In this document: positions 19,701-28,769 of the stretch, piece by piece
Position numbering within the stretch: position 1 is the stretch's first letter
How the letters are laid out: each line of letters begins with the position of its first letter
Notes under the pieces: generated by a model
What the model saw: the letters and a program-made list of their open reading frames with translations, nothing else
Told to the model about the DNA's origin: nothing
The model's database searches: none
Made by a program: the position numbers and the translations under genes
NCBI RefSeq assembly: GCF_918378365.1
Contig: NZ_OU912926.1
Span: 2,294,001 to 2,358,000 of the forward strand
From: Candidatus Nitrotoga arctica
Lineage (GTDB): Bacteria; Pseudomonadota; Gammaproteobacteria; Burkholderiales; Gallionellaceae
Length of the DNA stretch: 64,000 nucleotides
Direction of reading: 5' to 3'

Positions 19701-20627
19701 TTATAGAGATACACTGAATTCAAATCTTGTCACCCCATACTGTGTGGCAAACTCTGTGGCGCTCATCTCTATGCCATCCAGCTCAAAACGTACTACGCGC
19801 AGTACGCCTTGCCCACAGATAGCGTATGCCTTGCCTTCCTTGATGTAAAAGGCTGGTGTCTCACCTGTTGCAGCGCAAGTTGTGACCAGTGTTTGCAGGA
19901 TACGCATGGATTTACCCAAAAATTGGGTGGTCGCACCCGGATAGGGCGGTGCCACAGCACGCACCAGGTTGTGAATACTGCGCGCGTCTTGCGACCAATC
20001 AATAATGCCATCCTCCGGTTTGCGTCCACCGAAATATGCACCTTTGCTCAAATCCTGCTTTACTGGTTTTGCTGTACCGGCAAGTAGCGCGGGCAAGCAA
20101 GCATTCAAAGCGATTTCAGCCGCCACGGTGACTTTTTGAAACACTTCGAATGCAGTGTCATCCGGCAATATTGGTACGGCCTGCTGCGCTAACACCGCGC
20201 CGTTATCCGGCTTTTCAGTCATGTAATGCAAAGTCGCGCCAGTTTCTGTTTCGCCTTTAATGATGGCCCAATTTACCGGCACCCGACCTCGATATTTCGG
20301 TAGCAGCGAACCATGCATGTTGAGCGCACCATGTTTAGGAATTCCCAGCAACTCGCGTTTAAACATTTCGCGATAATAGAATGAAAAAAGAAAGTCTGGT
20401 TGCAGCGCTCGAACCTGCTCAAGCACTTCCACCGTATTCGGATTGTCCGGTGTGATGACCGGAATGCCATGCAGCGCAGCCAACTCGGCCACGCTGGCAA
20501 ACCAGATATTTTCTTTCGGGTTGTCCCGATGAGTAACCACCAGCGCCACCTCTATGCCATGCGCCAGTAATACAGACAGGCAACGAACCCCCACGTTATG
20601 GTAAGCAAAAGCTACCACGCGCGTCAT
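19701..20627 (-). CDS. ArnA-type formyltransferase, stand-alone domain
   Basis: A 308-residue protein equal to the N-terminal formyltransferase half of enterobacterial ArnA, which N-formylates UDP-L-Ara4N using 10-formyl-tetrahydrofolate. The formyltransferase core reads ALNMHGSLLPKYRGRVPVNWAI (about 101-122, with the catalytic Asn and His), and the following D-x-G segment KPDNGAVLAQQ (about 138-148) carries the catalytic Asp. A C-terminal OB-like domain continues from about 205 (PEDGIIDW). ArnA in E. coli is about 660 residues and bifunctional; the dehydrogenase/decarboxylase half is missing here, not fused and not adjacent. The ATG overlaps the arnC stop by 4 bases. Confidence 0.9.
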   Translation of the reverse strand: MTRVVAFAYHNVGVRCLSVLLAHGIEVALVVTHRDNPKENIWFASVAELAALHGIPVITPDNPNTVEVLEQVRALQPDFLFSFYYREMFKRELLGIPKHGALNMHGSLLPKYRGRVPVNWAIIKGETETGATLHYMTEKPDNGAVLAQQAVPILPDDTAFEVFQKVTVAAEIALNACLPALLAGTAKPVKQDLSKGAYFGGRKPEDGIIDWSQDARSIHNLVRAVAPPYPGATTQFLGKSMRILQTLVTTCAATGETPAFYIKEGKAYAICGQGVLRVVRFELDGIEMSATEFATQYGVTRFEFSVSL

Positions 20628-21562
20628 TCAGTCTTGTCCAATACTGCTTGGATCAGATAACGCGGACGATGGCGCACTTGCAGATAAATGCGGCCGATGT
20701 ATTCCCCCAGCAGACCGATGCCGAACAGGGTAAGACCAATCAGGAAAAAAGCGATGGCGAACAGGGTAAACAGCCCTTCCGCTTCGGGGCCGACAAATAG
20801 GCGACGCACCAGTAGAAAGACCACGAAGAATGCAGACATCAATGAAATTGCAATTCCAGCCATGGAAAACCATTGCAGGGGTACGACAGAAAATCCGGTC
20901 ATCAGGTCAAAATTAAGACGAATCAGACTGTACAATGAATATTTTGATTCACCCAGCGCACGTTCTTCGTGTTCAACCATCACCTCAGCGGGATTGCGCG
21001 CAAAAGTATAGGCCAGAGCCGGAACAAAAGTATTCACCTCCTTACAACTATTGATCGCATCAATGAGGGGACGGTCGTACGCGCGCAACATGCAGCCCTG
21101 ATCAGTCATTTTAATATTCGTAATACGTTCGCGCAGCCGGTTCATGGTGCGTGAGCCCATATGCCGCCACCAGCTATCGTTACGCTGCTTACGGATTGAA
21201 CCGATGTAATCGTAACCCTCATCCATCTTGGCGAGCAGCTTGGATATTTCTTCCGGCGGATTTTGCAGATCGGCGTCCAGCGTCACCACGCGCGCACCGC
21301 GCGCATGCTCAAAGCCCGCAGTGATCGCCATATGCTGACCGAAATTGCCATTGAACAGAATCACCCGTGTTACATCGTGGCGGCGTTGGAATTGCTCGCG
21401 CAGGATAGCTGCCGAACGGTCACGGCTACCATCATTGATAAACACGATTTCGTAGCTAATACCAAGATTGTCCAGTGTCGGATATAAACGATCAAACAAG
21501 GTTTGCAGACCTTCTTCTTCGTTATAAACAGGAATGACGACAGAAAGTTGGGGGGTATTCAT
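20624..21562 (-). CDS. arnC: Undecaprenyl-phosphate 4-deoxy-4-formamido-L-arabinose transferase
   Basis: A 312-residue family 2 glycosyltransferase of the ArnC/DPM type that moves L-Ara4FN from UDP to undecaprenyl phosphate at the cytoplasmic face. The catalytic N-terminal domain shows SVVIPVYNEEEGL (about 7-19), the DxD-like TLDADLQNPPEE (about 94-105) and SIRKQRNDSWWR. Two C-terminal membrane helices follow (about 230-255 and 265-295), as in ArnC. Downstream overlap with the formyltransferase is 4 bases; the upstream gap to arnB is 101 bases. Confidence 0.93.
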   Translation of the reverse strand: MNTPQLSVVIPVYNEEEGLQTLFDRLYPTLDNLGISYEIVFINDGSRDRSAAILREQFQRRHDVTRVILFNGNFGQHMAITAGFEHARGARVVTLDADLQNPPEEISKLLAKMDEGYDYIGSIRKQRNDSWWRHMGSRTMNRLRERITNIKMTDQGCMLRAYDRPLIDAINSCKEVNTFVPALAYTFARNPAEVMVEHEERALGESKYSLYSLIRLNFDLMTGFSVVPLQWFSMAGIAISLMSAFFVVFLLVRRLFVGPEAEGLFTLFAIAFFLIGLTLFGIGLLGEYIGRIYLQVRHRPRYLIQAVLDKTE

Positions 21563-21663
21563 GGCGCAGGATTTTACCTCAGAGGGTGAGGTTAGCGAAA
21601 TTGGAAATAGATATAAGCAAAATTTAAGATAATGCCAGCAGCATAGTGCGTGCTCTGCGCACG

Positions 21664-22785
21664 CTAATTTTTCAATACTTCACACATCGCAACGCACGTG
21701 CGTTCGACATCGCTTTCACTCATCGCCGCAAACATTGGCAATGAAACAATCTGACGCCCAATACGCTCTGCAATTGGGAACATGCCTTCCTTAAAACCCA
21801 GTGCTCGATACAGTTTGAATAGGTGAATAGGCGCGTAGTGATAACCGATGCCGATGTTCTTGTCTTTCATATGCGCCATAAAATCGGCACGGTTGATACG
21901 CTCCGGTAGCACTACCTGAAACAAATGCCAGTTGGTATTTTCAAAATCAGCCGGAGGTAATTGCGCGCCAGTTTGTATCTCAAAAACTTCACCGAGTGTA
22001 TCGAAATAATGCCGTGCCAATTTACGTCGTTGCGCGGTGAAAACATTTAATTGCGCAAACTGCCCTAAGCCAATGGCGGCAGCGATGTCGGTCATGTTGA
22101 ATTTACCGCCCAGCACGTCCACTTCAATGCCGTCGTAGCCGCTCCGCGTGACGCCTTGCAGCCGATATTTTTCGGCGAGTGCGGCTTCCTCTGCGTTGTT
22201 CAGCACCAGACAGCCGCCTTCAGAGGTAGTGATATTTTTGTTGGCCTGGAAGCTAAACGAAACGAAATCGCCGAACGAGCCGATGGGCTTGCCTTGCCAT
22301 GTTGAACCGATGGCTTGCGCGGCATCTTCGATTACGCGCAATTTATGTCTGGCAGCTATCTTATAGAGATGATCCATATCCACCGGTTTGCCCGCCAAAT
22401 AGACCGGGATGATTGCCTTGGTACGCGGCGTAATCGCCACCTCAACCTCATCTAGATCAATGTTACGTGTGACCGGGTCAACGTCAGCGAATACCGGGGT
22501 TGCACCGACTTCGAGTATGACATTAGCGGTAGCCACCCAGGAAATGGGTGTGGTGATGACTTCGTCACCCTGTCCTATACCCGCAATACGCAGGGCGATT
22601 TCCATCGTGCAAGTCCCGGAGTTGAAGGTGCGTACAAAACGTCCACCGAAATACTCAGAGAGTTGCCTCTCGAATTCCTGTACCTTGGGGCCACTGGTAA
22701 TCCAGCCGGAACGCAGGGTTTCCGCTACACCAGCAATAGTAGCCTCATCAATTGATGGGCGAGAAAATGGAAGAAATTCGTTCAT
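21664..22785 (-). CDS. arnB: UDP-4-amino-4-deoxy-L-arabinose aminotransferase (DegT/ArnB family)
   Basis: A 373-residue PLP-dependent sugar aminotransferase. It starts MNEFLPFSRPSIDEATIAGVAETLRSGWITSGP, typical of ArnB. The PLP Lys lies in SFQANKNITTSEGG (about 178-191); the conserved EDAAQAIGSTW (about 153-163) carries the Asp that pairs with the cofactor. ArnB transaminates UDP-4-keto-pentose with glutamate. Its substrate needs the ArnA decarboxylase, which is not in this operon. The start overlaps the upstream SMR-type gene by 4 bases. Confidence 0.93.
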   Translation of the reverse strand: MNEFLPFSRPSIDEATIAGVAETLRSGWITSGPKVQEFERQLSEYFGGRFVRTFNSGTCTMEIALRIAGIGQGDEVITTPISWVATANVILEVGATPVFADVDPVTRNIDLDEVEVAITPRTKAIIPVYLAGKPVDMDHLYKIAARHKLRVIEDAAQAIGSTWQGKPIGSFGDFVSFSFQANKNITTSEGGCLVLNNAEEAALAEKYRLQGVTRSGYDGIEVDVLGGKFNMTDIAAAIGLGQFAQLNVFTAQRRKLARHYFDTLGEVFEIQTGAQLPPADFENTNWHLFQVVLPERINRADFMAHMKDKNIGIGYHYAPIHLFKLYRALGFKEGMFPIAERIGRQIVSLPMFAAMSESDVERTCVAMCEVLKN

Positions 22786-23153
22786 GCTCGAGAAATAATG
22801 ATGACACCCAAAATTATAACGCTGATGCCGGCCACTTTAGCCGGGTTGATTGATTCGTTAAAAAACCACCACGCTACCACTACATTTACTACGTACCCCA
22901 TGGACAGCAACGGATAAGCAATGCTGACCTGCACGCGTGATAGCGCCAATATCCAAATCACCACGCTAAGCACATAACAGGCTATTGCTCCAATGATGTG
23001 AGGCTCGGTGGCAAGACGCACACCGATTGGTAAGACATTGCTGCGACTAAATTCGAAATAGCCAATGCTGTTGGTACCGGCCTTGATCAAGAGCTGCGCA
23101 GCAACATTGAGCATCACGCCAGCAAAAATCAAACCAAAACTGATCAAGTTCAT
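22782..23153 (-). CDS. Small multidrug-resistance/ArnE-like four-helix transporter subunit
   Basis: A 123-residue protein with four hydrophobic helices (about 2-21, 42-62, 70-92 and 101-121) of the EamA/SMR fold. In enterobacteria ArnE and ArnF form the flippase for undecaprenyl-phosphate-L-Ara4N. Only one such gene is present here, so it may act as a homodimer or the partner lies elsewhere. It is tightly packed, with 4-base overlaps with arnT upstream and arnB downstream, which supports a role in the Ara4N pathway rather than drug export. Confidence 0.8.
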   Translation of the reverse strand: MNLISFGLIFAGVMLNVAAQLLIKAGTNSIGYFEFSRSNVLPIGVRLATEPHIIGAIACYVLSVVIWILALSRVQVSIAYPLLSMGYVVNVVVAWWFFNESINPAKVAGISVIILGVIIISRA

Positions 23154-24796
23154 GGTTTGATCACGACGATATATTGTGTATCCTCGAAAATAATCTTCAT
23201 TGCCAAGCCTTGCTGTTGAAGTTGCGGGTATAACTGAACCGGCATAATCGCCAACGCTGCTGGTTGCTTATCCCATATTTTCGCGAAGCTGACGGTGTCT
23301 GGTATCCAACGCTGCGGCTCCTGCATAATACCGAATGCCATTTCATTCTGATAGTCAACTAAGGTGAAGGTGCGCTTCAGATAAAACGGCAGAGTCTGCT
23401 CGTAGGTGCCTACCGAATACAATGGGATATCGGGCTTGACATAGGGACGGATTGACTCGGCAATATGGTACGCAGAACGCCATCTGGCCACTGTATTATG
23501 CCCGGATAAAACAATTTGTGCCCCAATCAAAGTGCTTAATGCCACCACCAGTACCGCCAGAGATTTTTTTCTGCGTACCAACAATATCATGCCGGAGATC
23601 AACCCAAACAAATAAACCAGTGCTGCCACCGCGGCCCAAACTGCATAATTGCTATACATTTCTATTTTTAGCGGGGTTTCTGTCAGCTGTGCTGTAAACG
23701 GTGCGAACCCCAACGTCACCACCGGCACCAGCAAGACGGGGACGAGTTGCCACAACAATACTCGTTCCCGTATCTCGGCCAGACGTTTACCCATTAACAA
23801 TGCCAGAGCCGGAAACATCGGCAGCAAATAGGACGGTAGTTTTGATCCGGATACCGAAAAAAAGACATAAATGAATACCACCCATATCATTAGAAAGCGT
23901 TCCGAGTTAAATGCCGTGCCGATATACGTGGTATTTTTCCAAGCACGTAGCAAGGTATCAAACATTAAAATAGTCCATGGCAACATACCTGCCAGCAGGA
24001 TGGGAATAAAATAGTACCAAGGTTGATAACGCCCCAAATCCTTGGTAGAAAATCGCGTGTAGTGCTCGTAGATGAAGAAACGCTCGAAGAATTCTGGATT
24101 TGCTTTCATCACCAGAATGAACCATGGGGCAGTGACAAGCAGAAACAGTAATAGCCCGGTCACTAGATTAAGACGTTTCCATGGTGTCAGATCGCGTTGC
24201 AACACAGAATAAATCACCAGCGCGGCAGCTGGCAGTACCAGCCCTATCAGCCCCTTGCTCAATACTGCCAAACCCAATGCCATCCATGCGCAATAGAGCC
24301 AATTGCGCCGGGTGCGCGTATCTGCCTCGGCCTGCTGACCAAGTAACAGGCCGACAATACCAAGGGTTAAGAAAAACGTGACACCCATATCGAGCGTATT
24401 GATGTGCCCGATCACCGCATACAATAAACTGCTGCCAAGAATCAGGGCTGCATACTGTCCTGCCTCGCGCCCGAATAAACGTACACCGGCAAACCACACC
24501 AATAACAAACCCGCAAAACCGGTCAATGCAGGCCACAAACGTGACGTCCAATGATGCTCACCAAACAAAGTATATGCAGTCGCAGTCGCCCAATATTGTA
24601 GCGGAGGTTTCTCGAAATATTTCAGATTGTTCAGGCGTGGCGTTACCCAGTCACCGCTCACTACCATTTCGCGCGGAATTTCGGCGTAACGTCCTTCGTC
24701 TGGCTTTATCAACTTACGGTATTCCAAAGTACCAAACCAAATTACGACGACCATTAGCAATAGCCACCACCAGCGTTTTGCATCCATCTTTGCCAT
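23150..24796 (-). CDS. arnT: ArnT-type lipid A aminoarabinose transferase (GT83/PMT family)
   Basis: A 548-residue inner-membrane glycosyltransferase that transfers L-Ara4N from undecaprenyl phosphate to lipid A on the periplasmic face. The first periplasmic loop after helix 1 contains RKLIKPDEGRYAEIPREMV (catalytic Asp-Glu pair, about 27-45) and DWVTPRLNNLKYFEKPPLQYW (about 49-69), both hallmarks of the family. About 11-12 hydrophobic segments follow, with a soluble C-terminal domain. It is the first large gene of the operon. Its ATG overlaps by 1 base the stop of a 29-residue ORF. Family knowledge: the modification lowers binding of polymyxin and cationic peptides. Confidence 0.92.
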   Translation of the reverse strand: MAKMDAKRWWWLLLMVVVIWFGTLEYRKLIKPDEGRYAEIPREMVVSGDWVTPRLNNLKYFEKPPLQYWATATAYTLFGEHHWTSRLWPALTGFAGLLLVWFAGVRLFGREAGQYAALILGSSLLYAVIGHINTLDMGVTFFLTLGIVGLLLGQQAEADTRTRRNWLYCAWMALGLAVLSKGLIGLVLPAAALVIYSVLQRDLTPWKRLNLVTGLLLFLLVTAPWFILVMKANPEFFERFFIYEHYTRFSTKDLGRYQPWYYFIPILLAGMLPWTILMFDTLLRAWKNTTYIGTAFNSERFLMIWVVFIYVFFSVSGSKLPSYLLPMFPALALLMGKRLAEIRERVLLWQLVPVLLVPVVTLGFAPFTAQLTETPLKIEMYSNYAVWAAVAALVYLFGLISGMILLVRRKKSLAVLVVALSTLIGAQIVLSGHNTVARWRSAYHIAESIRPYVKPDIPLYSVGTYEQTLPFYLKRTFTLVDYQNEMAFGIMQEPQRWIPDTVSFAKIWDKQPAALAIMPVQLYPQLQQQGLAMKIIFEDTQYIVVIKP

Positions 24797-24885
24797 TAAT
24801 GCACCAACTTTCGTGGCAGCAGCAGTAGTGAGATACCGGTCGAAAAAGAAATGCCGACGATTTTTAACAATTGATCAATTTTCAT
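24796..24885 (-). CDS. 29-residue hydrophobic peptide ORF translationally coupled to arnT
   Basis: Minus-strand ATG at 24885 is preceded by GGAG at five bases, a stronger site than arnT itself has. The ORF encodes MKIDQLLKIVGISFSTGISL followed by LLLPRKLVH and stops with TAA overlapping the arnT ATG (TAATG). The single hydrophobic stretch could span the membrane. It may be a small regulatory membrane peptide, a leader that brings ribosomes to arnT, or a remnant of a larger gene. No family recognised. Confidence 0.45.
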   Translation of the reverse strand: MKIDQLLKIVGISFSTGISLLLLPRKLVH

Positions 24886-25288
24886 TACCGCTCCAAGTAT
24901 GTCGCTGGTCAATTCAGACTCCATTCACCAGATTTATGGGAGAACACCCATGTCTTAAATATCAGTTGATCGATTTTTTATTCGTAAGTAAAACAATGAG
25001 CCGGAGGTCTAATTTTTTATGAACTATACCTGGGTGTCAATTTTGTGTTCCCTATAGCGGGGAGATAGAGCGGGCTAACTGGCTGTTGATACAAAATAAA
25101 TCTTACCTAAGCGATAAATGACCCAACAATTAAAAAGAAAGGTATAAATTAAAGTTACAGGGATACTACTTCGTTGAGACTTGCCCTTCTAAAAGCACTC
25201 CCTGAAATATTTTATTCTCTCCAGATAATCGATGTAGCATCAAAATACAAGCCATAAATTAAATCTTCAGCTATATCCGCAACTCTTC
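24886..25288. other. Intergenic region upstream of the arn operon
   Basis: About 400 AT-rich bases between the arn operon and prsR, both transcribed leftward. It should carry the arn promoter and the end of the prs transcript. I found no ORF, no clear terminator hairpin and no sigma-54 -24/-12 pair on the minus strand. Confidence 0.35.
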
Positions 25289-26650
25289 TTAAGCTTTGCT
25301 TACAATACCATGACGGCTTATTAAATCGTAGAGTGTTGGACGGCTGATACCGAGCAATTCGGCCGCCTTGGCAATATTGCCATTTACTCTCGCCAGCGCT
25401 TTCACCACGGCATTGTATTCAGCGTCATCACGTACCTGTCGCAAATTAATTGACTCTATCATTTTGGGGGAAGTCGACAGACCAATATCGTCAGTGCTTA
25501 TTTGAGAGCCTTCAGCCATGATGACGGCACGCTTGATGCAGTTTTCCATTTCGCGCACATTACCTGGCCAAGAGTATCCTTCTATCATGGCCAGAGCTTC
25601 CTGACTGAAGTTTAGTGAAGAACGCCCCTCCTTTACGCTAAATTTGTTTTTAAAGTGGTGCGCCAATAACGCGGCATCGCCCACACGCTCCCGCAGTGGG
25701 GGAATAGTGACTGCAATCTCGCTTAAACGGTAATAAAGGTCTTCGCGGAAGCGCCCTGCAATACTCAGTTCTTTGAGATTACGATGTGTTGCGCAGATAA
25801 TCCGCACATCAACAGGAATTTCCTGACGCCCTCCTATTCTCTCGATTACCCTTTCTTGTAAAAATCGAAGAAGTTTCGCTTGTAGAAGCATGGGCATATC
25901 CCCTACTTCATCAAGAAAAAAAGTGCCTCCATCGGCAAGTTCAATTTTGCCTAACGTCTGTTTGGCGGCTCCGGTAAACGCTCCCTTCTCGTAGCCAAAC
26001 AACTCGCTCTCCAGAAGATTTTCCGGGATTGCAGCGCAGTTGATTGCCATGAAGCGCTTCTCCTGCCGTGGGCTCATCTGGTGCAGTGCTCTCGCTAACA
26101 GCTCTTTGCCCGTTCCGCTATCACCCAACAGCATTACCGAGGCAGAGGATGGTGCTACTTTCTCGATGCTACGGCACACCTTCAACATGCCGGGATCCCG
26201 ACTGATAATAGTTGATAAGGGGGAATCCGCCTGAATCTGTAAAATTCTGCGATTCTCCTGTTGCAGAGCGTGCAAATAAAATGCACGTTCAACCACCAAA
26301 CCCAGTATCTCCGGGTCAAACGGTTTCTGATGAAAATCATAAGCACCCATGCCAATCGCTTTCACCGCATTGGCATGATCCTGATTCCCTGAAAGTACAA
26401 TCAGCTTGGTGTCAGGGGCTAGCGCAAGGATCTGTTGCAGGATTGCCAATCCTTCCGAAGCACCATCGGGATCGGGAGGAAGTCCAAGATCCATGGTGAC
26501 AACCGCCGGTTCATGGCGTCTGACCTGCGCCAGCGCGCTTTCACGGTCTCCCGCCAACAGTACTTCATAAGCATCAAAATTCCAGCGCAATTGTTTTTGC
26601 AAGCCAAGATCATCTTCAATAACAAGCAGCTTTTTTTTATCTTGATTCAT
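25289..26650 (-). CDS. prsR: PrsR: PEP-CTERM-associated sigma-54 response regulator
   Basis: A 453-residue NtrC-type activator starting at MNQDKKKLLVIEDD, whose ATG follows AGGA; an upstream in-frame start adds 15 residues inside prsK. Domains in order: receiver (phosphoacceptor Asp in VVTMDLGLPPD, about 55), AAA+ sigma-54 interaction domain with Walker A GDSGTGKELLARALH, the GAFTGA loop that contacts sigma-54, Walker B GGTFFLDEVGD, and a Fis-type helix-turn-helix (NIAKAAELLGISRPTLYDLI) at the C-terminus. Full-length similarity and partnership with PrsK identify the PEP-CTERM-box regulator family. It should bind an upstream site and activate sigma-54 promoters; three such promoters and a shared upstream box occur in this window (see findings). 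Confidence 0.95.
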   Translation of the reverse strand: MNQDKKKLLVIEDDLGLQKQLRWNFDAYEVLLAGDRESALAQVRRHEPAVVTMDLGLPPDPDGASEGLAILQQILALAPDTKLIVLSGNQDHANAVKAIGMGAYDFHQKPFDPEILGLVVERAFYLHALQQENRRILQIQADSPLSTIISRDPGMLKVCRSIEKVAPSSASVMLLGDSGTGKELLARALHQMSPRQEKRFMAINCAAIPENLLESELFGYEKGAFTGAAKQTLGKIELADGGTFFLDEVGDMPMLLQAKLLRFLQERVIERIGGRQEIPVDVRIICATHRNLKELSIAGRFREDLYYRLSEIAVTIPPLRERVGDAALLAHHFKNKFSVKEGRSSLNFSQEALAMIEGYSWPGNVREMENCIKRAVIMAEGSQISTDDIGLSTSPKMIESINLRQVRDDAEYNAVVKALARVNGNIAKAAELLGISRPTLYDLISRHGIVSKA

Positions 26651-26654
26651 GGAA

Positions 26655-28751
26655 TTATTCCTGCCGTGACACGGCGTTCTTAACATCATCGACATGCATA
26701 TGAAAAGGTAAAATCACTCGGAAAATCGTGCCGGTATTTTGACAACTGGAGACTTCAATCTGACCACCCAGTTCATGGATATATTCACGACTCTCAAACA
26801 TACCAATTCCCATACCTGCCGATTTTGTAGACTCAAATGGCTTGAATAGTCGTTCACGAATGAACTCTTTGCTCATGCCTTGACCGGTATCTTTGATTTC
26901 GACCACCACCAAAGCCTCCTGCTTCGAAATACAGATTGTTACTTTGCCATCCTTAGGTGTGGCTTCAACAGCATTCTGAATAATGTGGCCAATCACTCTC
27001 TCAAGGCGATCCCAATTAGCTACCACCATCAGGTCAGGATCTAATATTTCAAGCTCGGGCTTAGGCTCAAATACAGATTTTAACGTCAATGTCTGCCGTA
27101 ATAATTTGTCAATAAAAAGCGGGGCCGGATGCTCAATGGAAGAACCTCTGCTCAATCTATGCAGAAGCAGCTTCATTTTCTGAACAGAGTAATCCAGCGT
27201 ATCAAGCATATCTTTCTGAAATTCTGGATTATTCTTATGCTTTTCGACATTGGAAAGTAATAACGACAACTGGGAAACTAAATTTTTCAGGTCATGGACT
27301 ATAAAAGTCGACATACGATTGAACGATTCAAACTGACGTGCAATCATGAGAGCGTTAGTCGATTCCTGTTGGGCAAGATAACTCGCAGCTTGACTACCCG
27401 CAATTTTGAGTAAATCAATCACTTCCCAATTTAACTTAATTCTACTTCTGGGCTGCGTCAATACCATAAAACCAAACAACTTTCCCAGCAGAATTAGGGG
27501 AACTATCAGCCAACCTTTAGGGAAAACTCGTAACCATTGAGGAATAAAAATTGCACCATATTTTTCAGGATTTGAATCATATTCCTGCAGATCTATCACC
27601 CACTGCTTGTTTTCCAGAAACTGACAAAGAGAACCACTTGCAGACTCAGATTCATTCGGCAAACTTATATTCCAATGAGCCACAGGCTCGCAATTGCCTG
27701 ATTCCCGACTTATGAACAATACACCCCCTGGACTTTCCACGAGTGCTGCTATCGCTTGGATGGTACGTTCGCCCAGTCCATGGCCGTGTTCAGAAAGCGT
27801 ACGCGTAAAGCCTAACCATTCCTCACGATAATCATAATTATAATTATAAAAATGCTTACTGATGAATACCTTAAGCCATGAACGAAAAGCTCCCGAGAAT
27901 AGTATGCCAACGAGCAAAGCCACCGCTCCGAACAAAAAAGTCACTTGCATGACGGCTCCCCAGCTTCCCCCGAAAAAACGCAGGTAATAGCCAGCAGCTG
28001 ACATAGCTAATAAATACAGAGCAGTGCCTAGCAGTGTTGCAGAATGAAACAAAATACGTCGCGATACTGAGATACCTAATGACCACTGAGGGTTACGTGC
28101 TGCCGACACAGCAACTAGAGGAACAATCAGGGCATTGACTGCTCCTCTGGCAGTCCAGATTTCCATATTAACTTGCCTGAACAACATAGCATCGCTATAT
28201 AAATAAAAATCATAGGCAAACATCCCCCCGATTCCAAAACAGGCAAATTTTATTCCCCATCGTCCTTTAGCCGGGGTATTTCGGTAAAGCTGTTCCACCA
28301 AGAGCATGCCCATAACCGCAATTACCACACGGCCAACGATGCCCGTCATAAAACCTGTCTTTCCTTGCGGAGATTCAAGTTTCCAATAGGTATAAATGCT
28401 CACAAGTAAGAGTAAACAATAAAACGCTACGACACCAACCACATAGGGTTTTAATTTAAATTTGAAAGGAGGTAAGGAATTTGTTTGTTGGAAAGGCCCC
28501 AGTAACATTAACAGAAAGATTGACCACCCTGCATTTCGTAGAATTTCCAAAATATCCGTTAATAGCGGCAAGGAAATTCCGCTGACTGCCTGGTAAGCAA
28601 TCGATGCTGCCCAAAACATGGTCAGCACGCAGGCAACCGTCAGCGCTGTCCCGAAAATACGGGCACGCCAACTGGTCAACAATAGAAGGGTTAGCGTAAA
28701 AAAAGCTATAGCGGCTATGCCATAGCTATATGCAGTGATGCTTGTCAACAT
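26655..28751 (-). CDS. prsK: PrsK: PEP-CTERM-associated membrane histidine kinase
   Basis: A 698-residue sensor kinase, cognate to PrsR. The N-terminal third holds about eight or more membrane helices (to about residue 290). A GAF-like region follows (about 315-455), then a dimerisation segment with STFIVHDLKNLVSQLSLLLSN (phosphoacceptor His, about 487), and a HATPase_c domain with N-box IGHIIQNAVEATP and G-box GQGMSKEFIRERLFKPFESTKSAGMG. It stops just 4 bases before the prsR ATG, and the upstream sugar-transferase gene is 18 bases away, so epsB-prsK-prsR form one leftward operon. The stimulus is unknown. Confidence 0.95.
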   Translation of the reverse strand: MLTSITAYSYGIAAIAFFTLTLLLLTSWRARIFGTALTVACVLTMFWAASIAYQAVSGISLPLLTDILEILRNAGWSIFLLMLLGPFQQTNSLPPFKFKLKPYVVGVVAFYCLLLLVSIYTYWKLESPQGKTGFMTGIVGRVVIAVMGMLLVEQLYRNTPAKGRWGIKFACFGIGGMFAYDFYLYSDAMLFRQVNMEIWTARGAVNALIVPLVAVSAARNPQWSLGISVSRRILFHSATLLGTALYLLAMSAAGYYLRFFGGSWGAVMQVTFLFGAVALLVGILFSGAFRSWLKVFISKHFYNYNYDYREEWLGFTRTLSEHGHGLGERTIQAIAALVESPGGVLFISRESGNCEPVAHWNISLPNESESASGSLCQFLENKQWVIDLQEYDSNPEKYGAIFIPQWLRVFPKGWLIVPLILLGKLFGFMVLTQPRSRIKLNWEVIDLLKIAGSQAASYLAQQESTNALMIARQFESFNRMSTFIVHDLKNLVSQLSLLLSNVEKHKNNPEFQKDMLDTLDYSVQKMKLLLHRLSRGSSIEHPAPLFIDKLLRQTLTLKSVFEPKPELEILDPDLMVVANWDRLERVIGHIIQNAVEATPKDGKVTICISKQEALVVVEIKDTGQGMSKEFIRERLFKPFESTKSAGMGIGMFESREYIHELGGQIEVSSCQNTGTIFRVILPFHMHVDDVKNAVSRQE

Positions 28752-28769
28752 TAAGGTTGTTCCATTGGG

